A stretch of 64,000 nucleotides of DNA, from positions 61,794-125,793 of the forward strand of contig JBEBUZ010000002.1 of the NCBI GenBank assembly GCA_040393015.1. The letters are read 5' to 3'. The notes below the pieces were generated by a model that saw only the letters and a program-made list of their open reading frames with translations, did no database searches and was not told the origin of the DNA. Shown piece after piece: positions 1 to 8,818 of the stretch. The stretch comes from Niabella yanshanensis_A. Lineage in GTDB: Bacteria > Bacteroidota > Bacteroidia > Chitinophagales > Chitinophagaceae. The position numbers and the translations under genes are program-made. Position 1 is the stretch's first letter. Each line of letters opens with the position of its first letter.

Positions 1-1
1 T

Positions 2-133
2 ATTCTGCACTATCTGTTAAACAACAACATCGCCGTACAATCTTTCAATGAAATATTTCCGAGCCTCAATGATATATTCATAAAACAGGTGGAGGGCACG
101 CCGCTGGCCCGCAGGTTTCAGCAGGTTGGCTAA
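2..133 (+). CDS. ABC transporter ATP-binding protein, C-terminal end (partial)
   Basis: The window opens inside a gene; the last 43 codons are readable, ending in a TAA. The tail (NIAVQSFNEIFPSLNDIFIKQV) resembles the C-terminal accessory segment of ABC-2 type export ATPases, in which a short domain follows the nucleotide-binding domain. The gene stops 29 bases before an ABC-2 permease, the usual ATPase-permease order, so the two very likely form one exporter. The Walker motifs lie outside the window, so the call rests on this tail and on the neighbour. Confidence 0.6.
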   Translation: MLHYLLNNNIAVQSFNEIFPSLNDIFIKQVEGTPLARRFQQVG

Positions 134-162
134 CTCATTACCCTTATTGTAAATTAAAATAA

Positions 163-1434
163 ATGAACAAGATATTTCTCATCATACAACGCGAATTCCT
201 GACCCGTGTTCGCAAGAAAACATTTATTATATCTACCCTGCTGTTTCCCTTGCTTTACATGGCATTAATTTTTGGAACCGGTTACCTGGGCGAGAAGTCG
301 TCGACCAGACTTACCATTGCCGTTATAGACTCTTCCGGTAAGTTCACCGGAGAGAAAATCGCAAAAGCCAATGCCGGCGACCCTTCCAACGTACTCACCC
401 TTGTAACGGAAGACCCCCAAACGCTGGCCAAAAATTTTGAGCAGCTTGGCTTTGACGGGTATGCCATCATACCCGCCAACACAATGGTTGCGAAAAGCGC
501 CGAGGCTATTTCCATTAAATCCAACCGTACACTGGGCGCCATTCCGGCCGTGCAGGCCAAACTCAACAGCATCTGGAACGATATTAAATACGAAGAGTTA
601 GGGATTGATGCGGAAAGGCGCGAAACGCTTACCGACAGCCGGCTTAATGTAAAAGCCGAAAACCTGAATGACAAAAATGCCGATGGCACCATTGCCATGA
701 TTATCGGCTACGCGGCGGGCTTCCTGGTATATTTTATATTGCTTATTTACGGCTCGCAGGTGATGATGGGTGTAATGGAAGAAAAAACCAACCGTATTGC
801 AGAAGTAATGGTATCCTCCGTAAAACCTTTCCAGCTGATGCTGGGAAAAATTGTAGGCATCGCACTGGTTGCACTTACCCAGTTCCTGCTTTGGGTGGCC
901 TTTGTATTTATTATTTACAACCTGAGCAAGGCGGTAGTAGCCGCCGACCCAGCCATGGCGCAAATTGTTGAAGGCGCACAACAGGTTTTCACAGGGGTAA
1001 ATATGGGTATGCTGCTCGCTCTATTCGCATTTTATTTTTTGGGTGGCTTCTTTTTCTACTCATCCATTTATGCAGCGGTTGGTAGTGCGGTAAACGAGGA
1101 TGTTCGCGAAGCACAATCGCTCTCCTTCCCTATTACGCTGATTATCATATTTGCTATTTTCATGCTCACCATCGCCATGAGAGACCCCACCAGCCCAATT
1201 GCGGTATGGACGAGCATTATTCCTTTTACTTCACCCATTGTAATGATGGCGCGGGTGGCCTATGGTGTGCCGGGCACCGTGCCTTACTGGCAATTGTTTT
1301 TAAGTATGGCCCTGCTGATCATCGGGTTTTTATTAATGGTTTGGTTTGCAGGTAAAATTTACCGCACCGGTATACTTATGTATGGCAAAAAACCCACCTG
1401 GAAAGAAATGATCAAATGGGCCATGCGGAAATAA
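163..1434 (+). CDS. ABC-2 type transporter permease (NatB-like)
   Basis: A 423-residue membrane protein. One membrane segment lies near residues 18-40, followed by a large extracytoplasmic stretch of about 130 residues. Five or six more membrane segments then follow from about residue 176 to the end. This is the layout of NatB/YhaP-type ABC-2 permeases, which pair with a separate ATPase to export a substrate (sodium, antibiotics or peptides in studied cases; unknown here). The partial ATPase gene just upstream supplies the energy subunit. ATG start; no truncation is visible. The substrate cannot be read from the sequence. Confidence 0.88.
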   Translation: MNKIFLIIQREFLTRVRKKTFIISTLLFPLLYMALIFGTGYLGEKSSTRLTIAVIDSSGKFTGEKIAKANAGDPSNVLTLVTEDPQTLAKNFEQLGFDGYAIIPANTMVAKSAEAISIKSNRTLGAIPAVQAKLNSIWNDIKYEELGIDAERRETLTDSRLNVKAENLNDKNADGTIAMIIGYAAGFLVYFILLIYGSQVMMGVMEEKTNRIAEVMVSSVKPFQLMLGKIVGIALVALTQFLLWVAFVFIIYNLSKAVVAADPAMAQIVEGAQQVFTGVNMGMLLALFAFYFLGGFFFYSSIYAAVGSAVNEDVREAQSLSFPITLIIIFAIFMLTIAMRDPTSPIAVWTSIIPFTSPIVMMARVAYGVPGTVPYWQLFLSMALLIIGFLLMVWFAGKIYRTGILMYGKKPTWKEMIKWAMRK

Positions 1435-1443
1435 TAAAGGCGA

Positions 1444-1486
1444 GAACCTCCAGGAGGTAATATTTTTACTCCTCCTTAGTTCTTAT
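1444..1486 (+). terminator. Imperfect hairpin after the ABC permease
   Basis: Just past the permease stop the segments AGGAGGTAA and TTACTCCTCCT can fold around a short T-rich loop, with a 2-base bulge. Outer GAAC and GTTC arms extend the stem. There is no clear T-run after it, so it is only a weak candidate for a transcription end. Confidence 0.3.
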
Positions 1487-1522
1487 TTTACCGCTGTTTT
1501 CACCCGCTTTACCGATGAGTAT

Positions 1523-1552
1523 TTGTCGGCGGCCAGGGGAATATTAACTTTA
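1523..1552 (+). promoter_or_regulatory. Bacteroidota-type promoter for the DUF2752/TM2 pair
   Basis: TTG at 1523-1525, a 19-base spacer, then TAACTTTA at 1545-1552. This matches the Bacteroidota primary-sigma consensus (TTTG, about 19 bases, TAnnTTTG) with one mismatch in the -7 box. The start codon of the next gene is 22 bases downstream. Confidence 0.6.
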
Positions 1553-1574
1553 CATTATTATTAAAACGGCTACT

Positions 1575-1901
1575 ATGCTGCGGTTTTTGAAAAAATATAG
1601 TGAAGTGATCCTCTGGAACGGGGCATTGATTGGCCTGGGGTTAATGAATACCAGCAGCGCCTCCTCTCTCTGTATTCGCAAAAATATTGGTGTTACCTGG
1701 TGCCCCGGCTGCGGACTGGGACATGCTATTCATTATGCGCTGCATTTCGAATTCGCTAAATCCATTCACGAACATATATTGGGTATACCCGCCACACTGA
1801 TTATCTTTTATCAGAGCTGTAAAGCAATTTATCAGTTAAACAAATCAAACAATAAAACAAACCATTATGAATCAACAACAATTGTTAAGAATGTTCCCTG
1901 A
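1575..1901 (+). CDS. DUF2752 small membrane protein
   Basis: A 108-residue protein with the DUF2752 signature CPGCGLGHA near residues 43-51 and hydrophobic segments near residues 12-28 and 72-90. DUF2752 proteins are small inner-membrane proteins of unknown function with a conserved Cys-Pro-x-Cys-Gly motif. The last 35 bases overlap the start of the TM2 gene in another frame, so the two are probably translated together. DUF2752 and TM2 genes are, as far as I recall, often paired in Bacteroidota. Function is not known. Confidence 0.8.
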   Translation: MLRFLKKYSEVILWNGALIGLGLMNTSSASSLCIRKNIGVTWCPGCGLGHAIHYALHFEFAKSIHEHILGIPATLIIFYQSCKAIYQLNKSNNKTNHYESTTIVKNVP

Positions 1902-2229
1902 TATGGAATATGATGAAATGGCGAACATTATCAATCTTACGCAGGGTATGAATGAGCAGCAACAACAAACTTTTTTATCCATCTACCAGGGTAAAAGAAG
2001 GGATAAAACGCTGATGCTGGTATTGGCTCTGCTGGGTTTTATAGGCTTTGCCGGCATACACCGGTTAATTACCGGCGACATAGGGCTGGGTATCCTTTAT
2101 TTTTTCACAGCCGGTTTGTGCTTTGTGGGCACTATCGCTGATTTGATCAATATTAAAAAACTGACTTCCGACTACAACCAGAAAATGGCTTACGAATCGG
2201 CCAATATGGCAACCGCGGTTTTCCATTAA
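1867..2229 (+). CDS. TM2 domain-containing protein
   Basis: A 120-residue protein. A glutamine-rich soluble N-terminus (about residues 1-50) is followed by two membrane helices (about 51-70 and 78-100). The linker carries the TM2 features: FAGIHRL after helix one and a Gly-rich start of helix two, and the family's Asp is seen in IADLINI. TM2 proteins are two-helix membrane proteins of unclear role. It starts inside the DUF2752 gene (35-base overlap). Its stop overlaps the stop of the convergent TonB receptor gene by 4 bases. Confidence 0.85.
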   Translation: MNQQQLLRMFPDMEYDEMANIINLTQGMNEQQQQTFLSIYQGKRRDKTLMLVLALLGFIGFAGIHRLITGDIGLGILYFFTAGLCFVGTIADLINIKKLTSDYNQKMAYESANMATAVFH

Positions 2230-4310
2230 TCTCCTGAATGTTTTTTAAACTCTACGGCCAGGCCGATATAGTAGTTCCTGAGCGGTGCTGCGTTATAGTA
2301 CCGGCCTACGGCAGCATTAATATCATTTCCCAGGCTGTAATTTTCGTTGAACAGGTTATCCGCTCCGCCATACAGGTTTAGTTTAAACCTCTTTATTCCC
2401 AGCGTATAGCCCAGCTTTGCCGACAGGATATGATAAGGTTTTGCTGCTGCAGAATTGGCATCATTCAAAAAAACCGACGATGCACTGTAATAGGATAGGA
2501 CGAGATAGGTTTGATTGCTGAAATACGCGTCGCCCGATAAAAAGAAGGTACCCCTTGGCACGCCAGGCAATCTTTTTCCCGAAAAATCAGTGGCGTCCTT
2601 CACAAAATCAACGTATTTGAAATGGCTGTAAGCATAGGATCCCGACAATTTCCCGTCTTCCCAAAAGCCCGGCCTTCGGTTTACATAATTATAAGACGCA
2701 CTGATTTCCATACCGTTCTGGCTCGTGCCACCGGCATTGACAAAATAGTCGGCGCCCGCCTCATCTCTTCTTTGTACCAGCGCGTCTTTCAAACTAAAAT
2801 GGAAAACAGAAGCTTCTACATTCCATCTTTCCCACAAGGGGCTTAATTTCCCTAACAGCTCGTAATTCCATCCTTTTTCGGCCTGCAGTGCCGTATTGAT
2901 AATGCCTGTTGATGGTAACAGTTCGGCTACGGTTGGCGGGGAAAACGACTTCGAGACCAGGGCGGATAAGCTGTACCCACCGTTCCAGCGCTTCGAAACT
3001 CCCATGCGGGGAACCAATTCATTACTGAAAGAAAAGGGTTGCCCCTGGGGCGGATCATCACTCAGTCGCTTAAATGCTACCCCCGTTTTATTATAGCTCA
3101 GGGAAGCAGTTGCATACCAACTGTCACGCAAAGAAAAACTCAGCTCCGAAAATACATTGTAGGTAGTCGTATTCACATTATCATTGGTTTGAACGGTATC
3201 AGGAACACCCGCTTTGTTGCCAAAAACTTTGATATTAAATTTCCCGGTCTGAATTTCGCTGCCGGCCAGCCAGCCCACGCGGTTACTATTTTCAAATCTC
3301 TTTTCCCACTCAAATACCGTTCGGCCGCCATAATGGGGCTCATTGCGCATTTCATAATTTCGTATGGCGCTGTTTTCGATGCGATTATAAGATCCGTACA
3401 AGGTGGTCTTATTAGAAAATCCTGGCAGGAACCGATTGGTGTAAACGATACCCGCCGTAAGATTCCTTTGAAATATGGCAGCTTTGGCATCCACCGCCGA
3501 AGGGAAAATACCTGCGGCGGGGCGCGATGCGGCAGGGTCTGCCTCGTATTCGGCCAATGTAAGGGCGCCCGGCGTTTGATAGTACATGTCGGTAAATAAT
3601 ATTCCGGGGGCCAGGCTTTGTTTATCGGTAAGCTTTATAAGACTTGTCCAGGAAAGATTATCACGCCTCATAGCAGATTGCTCCCGGTAGCCCTCGCTCT
3701 GATGATGTGCATATCCCAGCTTATGGCGAGTGGCGGTGTTCCCAAAACTGGCGGCAGCCATAACAGAAGCGGCCTGGTAGCTTCCACCCATCAGCTCCAC
3801 AGAAACCTCGTCCCGCTGCGAAGGAGTATTGTCCATCCTCACCTGCCCGCCCGTACCCGAACCATACAATGGCGACGTGGTACTTTTTTCCACCGCCATC
3901 GAAGTAAAATTGGTAGCCGCTATCTGGTTAAAATAGGTATTCCCACCCGGATCGGTAAGAGGCAAATCATTCCAGAATATTTTTACATTCCTAACTCCAA
4001 AAGGCGAACGAAGCGAACTGCCCCGTATATTGAGTCGGTAACTGCCGGGAGACCGTTCCTCCATCCTCACACCGGGTACAGAATTTAGAAAGGGGGTGAG
4101 AGCAGTTTTATTGAATGCAGGATACCGTTCCCTTAATTTTATCACCGGAATCGCTGCTCCTTCGTATTTTTTTTGTTTTCGTGCAAAAGCGGTATCCTCC
4201 GTCACCACCTTTACCGTATCGCCCACGCTTACCTGAGCGTTTAAAGCCCCGCTAAAAGTCAATATGGCAAAGCCTGCCAGGGCTTTTATCCTGTAAATTT
4301 TCAATTTCAT
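2226..4310 (-). CDS. TonB-dependent outer-membrane receptor
   Basis: A protein of about 694 residues with an N-terminal signal peptide ending near ALNAQ. A plug domain follows (about residues 50-160, with LNIRGSSLRSPFGVRNVKIF and the VRMEERSPG segment), then a long beta-barrel ending in an aromatic strand (YYIGLAVEFKKH). It would import a bulky ligand such as a siderophore or cofactor using TonB energy. It lacks the carboxypeptidase-like N-terminal domain and the SusD partner of glycan systems. I chose the ATG at 4310 because an upstream TTG overlaps a good -7 promoter box (TATTTTTG, 4317-4324). The ligand is unknown. Confidence 0.88.
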   Translation of the reverse strand: MKLKIYRIKALAGFAILTFSGALNAQVSVGDTVKVVTEDTAFARKQKKYEGAAIPVIKLRERYPAFNKTALTPFLNSVPGVRMEERSPGSYRLNIRGSSLRSPFGVRNVKIFWNDLPLTDPGGNTYFNQIAATNFTSMAVEKSTTSPLYGSGTGGQVRMDNTPSQRDEVSVELMGGSYQAASVMAAASFGNTATRHKLGYAHHQSEGYREQSAMRRDNLSWTSLIKLTDKQSLAPGILFTDMYYQTPGALTLAEYEADPAASRPAAGIFPSAVDAKAAIFQRNLTAGIVYTNRFLPGFSNKTTLYGSYNRIENSAIRNYEMRNEPHYGGRTVFEWEKRFENSNRVGWLAGSEIQTGKFNIKVFGNKAGVPDTVQTNDNVNTTTYNVFSELSFSLRDSWYATASLSYNKTGVAFKRLSDDPPQGQPFSFSNELVPRMGVSKRWNGGYSLSALVSKSFSPPTVAELLPSTGIINTALQAEKGWNYELLGKLSPLWERWNVEASVFHFSLKDALVQRRDEAGADYFVNAGGTSQNGMEISASYNYVNRRPGFWEDGKLSGSYAYSHFKYVDFVKDATDFSGKRLPGVPRGTFFLSGDAYFSNQTYLVLSYYSASSVFLNDANSAAAKPYHILSAKLGYTLGIKRFKLNLYGGADNLFNENYSLGNDINAAVGRYYNAAPLRNYYIGLAVEFKKHSGD

Positions 4311-4316
4311 TAGTGT

Positions 4317-4324
4317 CAAAAATA
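4317..4324 (-). promoter_or_regulatory. -7 promoter element of the TonB receptor gene
   Basis: On the minus strand TATTTTTG fits the Bacteroidota -7 box TAnnTTTG exactly, 6 bases before the chosen ATG. No clear -33 TTG lies 19 bases upstream. The box overlaps the alternative TTG start, which argues against that start. Confidence 0.45.
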
Positions 4325-4496
4325 AAATACAACCGGCCGCCGGATCTGCGAAAAAAATAATACTTTTAAAATTAAACCAGCCCTCAGTAATTTTGGCACA
4401 AATGTCGTAGTTATATGTAAAAGTCCAACTCTAAACAATAATGTTTGATGGCTTTCTGCAAATTCCGGCATTTTACAAGCGTAATCTTTTAAAATC

Positions 4497-5666
4497 ATGA
4501 ACTACCCAGTTTTGTCAGCTATTGCTTTAGCCCTTTTTTTTGTCAGTTGTAAAAATGCAGACAAGAATAACGATTCTGCTGAGGCAGCCATCGTAATCGA
4601 AGAAAAACAAAAGCTCACCGACCCTGTATTTTTTAAAACCCTCGAGGGAAATATCGGGACCAGGCCAGTTGTCATGCACTTATTGAAAACAGAGGACAGG
4701 ATGGATGTCAATTATTATTATGTAGATCAGGGACAGACTATTTTTTTAATCCCCGACTGGGAGAAAGAGTCGGAAGACAGTATCTATCTGCTGGAAGTTA
4801 CCAACCCTCTGCACGACGAATCGCCACGGCTGGTTCTTCGCATTTTGGAAGATGGTGTAGCGGGTACCTGGAGTAGCGCAGATAAAAAAATAAGTTACCC
4901 TGTGGATCTAAAGGTGAGTGCTGCGGATTCGGGATGGGATTTTACTGTTTTGAATATCACCGATTCCTCGAAGTATCTGAAATTTCAAACCGATACGCCG
5001 ATGCTCAGGACTACCGTGACCACTTTGGTAGCAACAGGGCAAAATGAAAGGGTAAACTGGCTCAACGGGCAGCTCAAAAAAATTGTGGATGCGGGGAATA
5101 GCAGTTTAACCAACCTTAGCCTGCCCCAAACTGTGATGGCTATCGTGAAAAAAGACGTGGAGGATTACCAATCCGACGCAGATAGCAGCCTGGTGGGAGT
5201 AAATATACAGGGACCTCATTTTTTCCTGAACCGGGAATACGAAAAGCGGGCAAATCTTATTTATAACCGGAACGGATACACAGTGGTGAGCTTTTTCAAC
5301 TATGCCTACACCGGCGGCGCCCATGGGAATTACAGCACTTCTGTTTATTGTTTTGATGCAGACAGCGAAAAGCAACTGTCATTAGGCGATATTATTACGA
5401 TCGATTCCTCGCAGTTTCAGCATTTACTTGAACGTAATTATCGAAAGCAGTATGGCATACCGGAAACCACTCCTATAGAAGAACGGCTGTTTGTAAACCG
5501 TATTGTTCCTAACGACAATTTCTATTTCAGCCAGGGAGGCCTGGGTTTTATCTATAACCCCTATGAAATAGCGTCCTATGCCGATGGAGAAATTAATATA
5601 TGGATCCCCTTCGCCGAACTGAAACCTTATCTCAATCCCCATTTCGCGCAAAGAATGCATCTGTAA
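4497..5666 (+). CDS. Lipoprotein with DUF3298-type C-terminal domain
   Basis: A 389-residue protein. The N-terminus has a hydrophobic stretch ending in the lipobox FVSC (Cys18), so it is probably a lipid-anchored envelope protein. The C-terminal part (from about residue 235) resembles the DUF3298/RsiV domain: YAYTGGAHGNYSTSVYCFD, then LSLGDII, then a block with a conserved FYFSQGGLGFIYNPYEIASY. DUF3298 domains occur in anti-sigma factors and lysozyme-binding proteins, but no role can be assigned here. It is divergent from the TonB receptor gene and shares a 186-base promoter region with it. Confidence 0.8.
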   Translation: MNYPVLSAIALALFFVSCKNADKNNDSAEAAIVIEEKQKLTDPVFFKTLEGNIGTRPVVMHLLKTEDRMDVNYYYVDQGQTIFLIPDWEKESEDSIYLLEVTNPLHDESPRLVLRILEDGVAGTWSSADKKISYPVDLKVSAADSGWDFTVLNITDSSKYLKFQTDTPMLRTTVTTLVATGQNERVNWLNGQLKKIVDAGNSSLTNLSLPQTVMAIVKKDVEDYQSDADSSLVGVNIQGPHFFLNREYEKRANLIYNRNGYTVVSFFNYAYTGGAHGNYSTSVYCFDADSEKQLSLGDIITIDSSQFQHLLERNYRKQYGIPETTPIEERLFVNRIVPNDNFYFSQGGLGFIYNPYEIASYADGEINIWIPFAELKPYLNPHFAQRMHL

Positions 5667-5732
5667 AATTTCTTATTGCTTTAACAATTCCGGAACTGTC
5701 GCAGATGGTTTTATCAGTTATCTTTAGCGCAA

Positions 5733-6317
5733 ATGGTAAGGCTGCTTTTGATTTGTTGCTGTTTTAGCCTCACACTGATCGCGCAGGGTCAGGTGCCCGA
5801 TTTTATTTCCGTGAAAAAGAAAAACGGCATTACCGTTAAAAATTATTTTTCGGGATTGGACATCTCCTTTGTTGCTACCGACGGGCGGCGCTATGATGCA
5901 CTGATTCATCAAATAGCCAACGACAGCATTTATTTAAAATATTATACGGTAGCACCCTATACCAACCTCTTCGGCGCCATCAGTTACGATACTGTAACTA
6001 CCTATATCCTTGCCATGCACTACAAGGGCATCCGGCATGTTATTACCCCTAAATCCAACTATCGTAACCGTTACCTCGGAGAGTTGGGCCGCTATGCCGC
6101 TATAGGTGGTCTTGGTTATACTTTCCTCAACCTGGTTAACGGCGTCATTGAAAAAGCCAAACCGCTGCTCGACGACAGAAACGCCCGCAATGTCGCCATC
6201 GCTACGGGTATTGGCGGTACCGGGCTCTTCCTCAACAGGAAATTCAGGAACCCGAGAAAGGGTAATCGCTACAAAGTGGTATACGTGGACATGAGCGATG
6301 ATAAACCCCGAAATTAG
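5733..6317 (+). CDS. Hypothetical secreted or envelope protein
   Basis: A 194-residue protein with a signal peptide (residues 1-19, cleavage near AQG). The mature part has a beta-rich first half and a Gly-rich hydrophobic stretch around residues 110-125, then a basic C-terminus (NRKFRNPRKGNRYK). I do not recognise a domain. A TATCTTTA element at 5719-5726 resembles a -7 box, 6 bases before the ATG. It stands alone between a lipoprotein gene and an oxidoreductase gene on the same strand. Confidence 0.7.
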   Translation: MVRLLLICCCFSLTLIAQGQVPDFISVKKKNGITVKNYFSGLDISFVATDGRRYDALIHQIANDSIYLKYYTVAPYTNLFGAISYDTVTTYILAMHYKGIRHVITPKSNYRNRYLGELGRYAAIGGLGYTFLNLVNGVIEKAKPLLDDRNARNVAIATGIGGTGLFLNRKFRNPRKGNRYKVVYVDMSDDKPRN

Positions 6318-6376
6318 ATTTCGTTTCAATTTATGTTTCTTTGCATTTAGTTTCAGGATAAAAACCTGACCCATTT

Positions 6377-7939
6377 ATGCAGAAAACCATCCCACTCAAA
6401 TTATCGCCCGAAGAAGCTTCTTCTGATGCGTCTATTGCCGCCGCTATCGCAATTTCCGAAAATCTTGATCCGGCATCGGTAACCGGTTTTACCATTCTAA
6501 AAAAATCGATCGATGCCCGTGCCCGGCAGATATGGGTGAACCTTACTGTACTTGCTTATATCCGCGAGGCATCCCGGGCGAGAGAATTACCAACGTTCCA
6601 TTTTAAAGAGGTGGGCAAGGCTGAAAAAACGGTTGTCATTATTGGTGCAGGTCCGGCCGGATTGTTTGCGGCCCTTCAACTTATAGAAGACGGTATTAAG
6701 CCCGTAGTACTCGAACGCGGAAAAGACGTGAAATCGCGGCGGCGGGATTTGGCCGCAATGAATAAAAACGGCATCGTAAATCCCGAAAGCAACTACTGTT
6801 TTGGAGAGGGTGGTGCCGGAACTTACAGCGATGGAAAACTCTATACCCGCAGCAACAAACGGGGAGACATCAACCGGATACTGAATCTTTTTGTACATTT
6901 TGGCGCAGAGGAAAAAATTCTGTACGAAGCACATCCGCATATCGGCACCAACAAGCTTCCCGGCATCATCACCGCTATGCGCGAAAAAATAATGGCCTGT
7001 GGCGGACAGGTTCTGTTCGAAAAAAAACTAACCGATTTCATTATCCGGGATGGCTGTATCAGAGCGGTAAAAACGCAGGATGATGATATTATTACCGGCG
7101 ACGCCTTTGTGCTGGCCACGGGTCACTCGGCCAGGGACATCTATTACCTGTTACACCATCAGCACATTCGCATAGAAGCAAAACCCTTTGCCCTCGGCGT
7201 TCGGGTCGAGCATCCTCAAACGGTTATCGATGCCGCTCAATACAAATGCGGGATAAGAGGAGAATACTTACCACCCGCAGCTTATAGCCTCGTACAGCAG
7301 GTAGGCAGTACAGGCGTATTCAGCTTTTGTATGTGCCCTGGCGGCATTATAGCGCCTGCGGCCACCGGTTATGATGAAATAGTGGTGAATGGATGGTCGC
7401 CCTCCAAAAGAAATAATCCCTATGCCAACTCGGGTATTGTAGTACAGGTACAGGCAACCGACATAGTGCGCCATACAAAAGGACAGGCTTTACACCCCCT
7501 GGCCTTACTCAATTTTCAAAAAGAGGTAGAAGCAGCAGCATACAGGGCCGGCGGCGGTTTACTGAAAGCACCGGCTCAGAGGATGGTTGATTTTTGCACC
7601 AACAGGCTTTCCGCCGACTTTCCCAAATGCTCTTATTTACCGGGGATAACCAGCGCTGATCTATCCACTGTTTTACCGCCCTTTATAGGCAAAGCCCTGC
7701 AAAAAGCGTTTGTGGAGTTCGGCAAAAAAATAAAGGGTTATTACACGAACGAGGCAGTACTTGTTGCTACAGAATCGCGAACCTCTTCACCGGTAAGAAT
7801 TCCCAGAGATGCAGAAACCCTGCAGCACCCCCAGGTTAAAAACCTGTATCCTTGTGGGGAAGGCGCCGGCTATGCAGGTGGAATCGTGAGCGCGGCGATG
7901 GATGGAGAAAGAGTAGCGAAAATGATTGCACTGAAATGA
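6377..7939 (+). CDS. NAD(P)/FAD-dependent oxidoreductase
   Basis: A 520-residue protein. A 75-residue N-terminal part precedes a Rossmann FAD-binding fold with VVIIGAGPAGLFAAL (GxGxxG at residues 90-95). A second dinucleotide motif region is seen around ALATGHSARDIYY, and the C-terminus has the GEGAGYAGGIVSAAMDGE signature of HI0933/BaiN-like flavoproteins. CFGEGGAGTYSDGKLYTR is typical of the bacterial family annotated as FAD-dependent dehydrogenase or uncharacterised FAD-utilising protein. The substrate is unknown. ATG start; it stands alone on its strand. Confidence 0.85.
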   Translation: MQKTIPLKLSPEEASSDASIAAAIAISENLDPASVTGFTILKKSIDARARQIWVNLTVLAYIREASRARELPTFHFKEVGKAEKTVVIIGAGPAGLFAALQLIEDGIKPVVLERGKDVKSRRRDLAAMNKNGIVNPESNYCFGEGGAGTYSDGKLYTRSNKRGDINRILNLFVHFGAEEKILYEAHPHIGTNKLPGIITAMREKIMACGGQVLFEKKLTDFIIRDGCIRAVKTQDDDIITGDAFVLATGHSARDIYYLLHHQHIRIEAKPFALGVRVEHPQTVIDAAQYKCGIRGEYLPPAAYSLVQQVGSTGVFSFCMCPGGIIAPAATGYDEIVVNGWSPSKRNNPYANSGIVVQVQATDIVRHTKGQALHPLALLNFQKEVEAAAYRAGGGLLKAPAQRMVDFCTNRLSADFPKCSYLPGITSADLSTVLPPFIGKALQKAFVEFGKKIKGYYTNEAVLVATESRTSSPVRIPRDAETLQHPQVKNLYPCGEGAGYAGGIVSAAMDGERVAKMIALK

Positions 7940-7997
7940 TCGGCTCCGCAGTTAATTGAATATTTTGTTACAGGTTAGCAAAAAAAAGGTGTGTTCA

Positions 7998-8015
7998 TAA
8001 AGTTATATAACTTTA
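7998..8015. promoter_or_regulatory. Perfect 18-bp palindrome, candidate operator
   Basis: TAAAGTTATATAACTTTA is identical to its reverse complement over all 18 bases. It lies 69 bases before the start codon of the TetR-family gene. TetR-type regulators commonly bind such palindromes near their own promoter, so autoregulation is a reasonable guess. An A+T-rich palindrome can also arise by chance. Confidence 0.45.
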
Positions 8016-8084
8016 CAAAGATACCAGGGAACTCCCCGGATTAGAAATATTTTTCACCAAACAGTGACAAATTAACATTTTATA

Positions 8085-8783
8085 ATGAACAAAGAAACCA
8101 CTGCTCCCGCCTCCAAAAGCAAAGAAAAAGTTTATAATAAGGAAAGGACAAAACAAAAACTGATTGATGCAGTGGGAAAAATTCTTATGCGCGAGGGCTT
8201 CCAAAACATCAAGGTAAACCGGATAGAATATGTATCCAAAGTATCTAAAAAACTGATCTACCGATATTTTGGAAACCTGAACGGGCTGATAAAAGCCTAT
8301 CTGCAACAAAAGGACTTCTGGAATATTGAACTTCAGAAAACAATGGGATTAGAAAGAGATCCGGCGCCTTTGGGAGCAGATGAAATTTTTGACATCCTGA
8401 AAAACAATTTTGACTTCCTGGAGCATTCGCGGGAAATGCAGAAGCTTATTTTGTGGGGTGTAAGTGAAAAAAACAAAACTCATCGGGAAATAGCCGCTAA
8501 TCGCGAAAAATACGGCGAGCCGGTACTTAAAAGAGCCGATCTCGTATTTGAAAAAAGCGGCGTAGACTTCCGGGCGGTACTGGTATTGCTGGTGTCGGCC
8601 GCCTATTATATTGTACCCCATACCCAAATGTTGGGAACAACCATGTGCGGTATAGATACCACAAAAAAAGAAGAAAGGGAAAGAGTGCTTGATGCGATGC
8701 GTATGGTTATTGAGCTTTGCTACCAGCAGGCGGAGAAAGGAGCTAAAGCGAAAATTCCAAAAAAGAATGCTGGCAGACGATAG
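8085..8783 (+). CDS. TetR/AcrR-family transcriptional regulator
   Basis: A 232-residue protein. Residues about 22-68 form the TetR helix-turn-helix: KQKLIDAVGKILMREGFQ, then VNRIEYVSKVSKKLIYRYFG. The rest is a helical ligand-binding or dimer domain with no recognisable ligand. A Lys-rich N-terminal tail (residues 1-24) and a basic C-terminus flank it. TetR proteins usually repress neighbouring genes or themselves; here no pump or enzyme gene follows on the same strand. A perfect palindrome upstream may be its operator. Confidence 0.85.
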   Translation: MNKETTAPASKSKEKVYNKERTKQKLIDAVGKILMREGFQNIKVNRIEYVSKVSKKLIYRYFGNLNGLIKAYLQQKDFWNIELQKTMGLERDPAPLGADEIFDILKNNFDFLEHSREMQKLILWGVSEKNKTHREIAANREKYGEPVLKRADLVFEKSGVDFRAVLVLLVSAAYYIVPHTQMLGTTMCGIDTTKKEERERVLDAMRMVIELCYQQAEKGAKAKIPKKNAGRR

Positions 8784-8818
8784 TCTATAGTCCATAATCC
8801 ATAACTATCGGCTATCGT
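8784..8818. repeat. Small A+T-rich dyad between convergent genes
   Basis: The short gap holds CGATAG near 8778 and CTATCG near 8805, facing each other, with the units TAGTCTATAGTCC and ATAATCCATAA between. Such short ATAGTC/CCATA units look like dispersed intergenic repeats. It could also serve as a weak two-way terminator for the TetR gene and the convergent hypothetical gene. Confidence 0.35.

Noticed and set aside
3039..3599. A 186-residue frame opposite the TonB receptor gene
   Set aside because: It is fully antisense to a clear gene and has the odd composition of a shadow frame.
4316..4498. Possible 60-residue gene on the minus strand upstream of the TonB receptor
   Set aside because: It covers the shared promoter region of two divergent genes and has no family resemblance; its end overlaps the receptor start.
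6352..6368. Hairpin TCAGG/CCTGA before the FAD oxidoreductase gene
   Set aside because: Only a 5-bp stem in the leader with no T-run; this is expected by chance.
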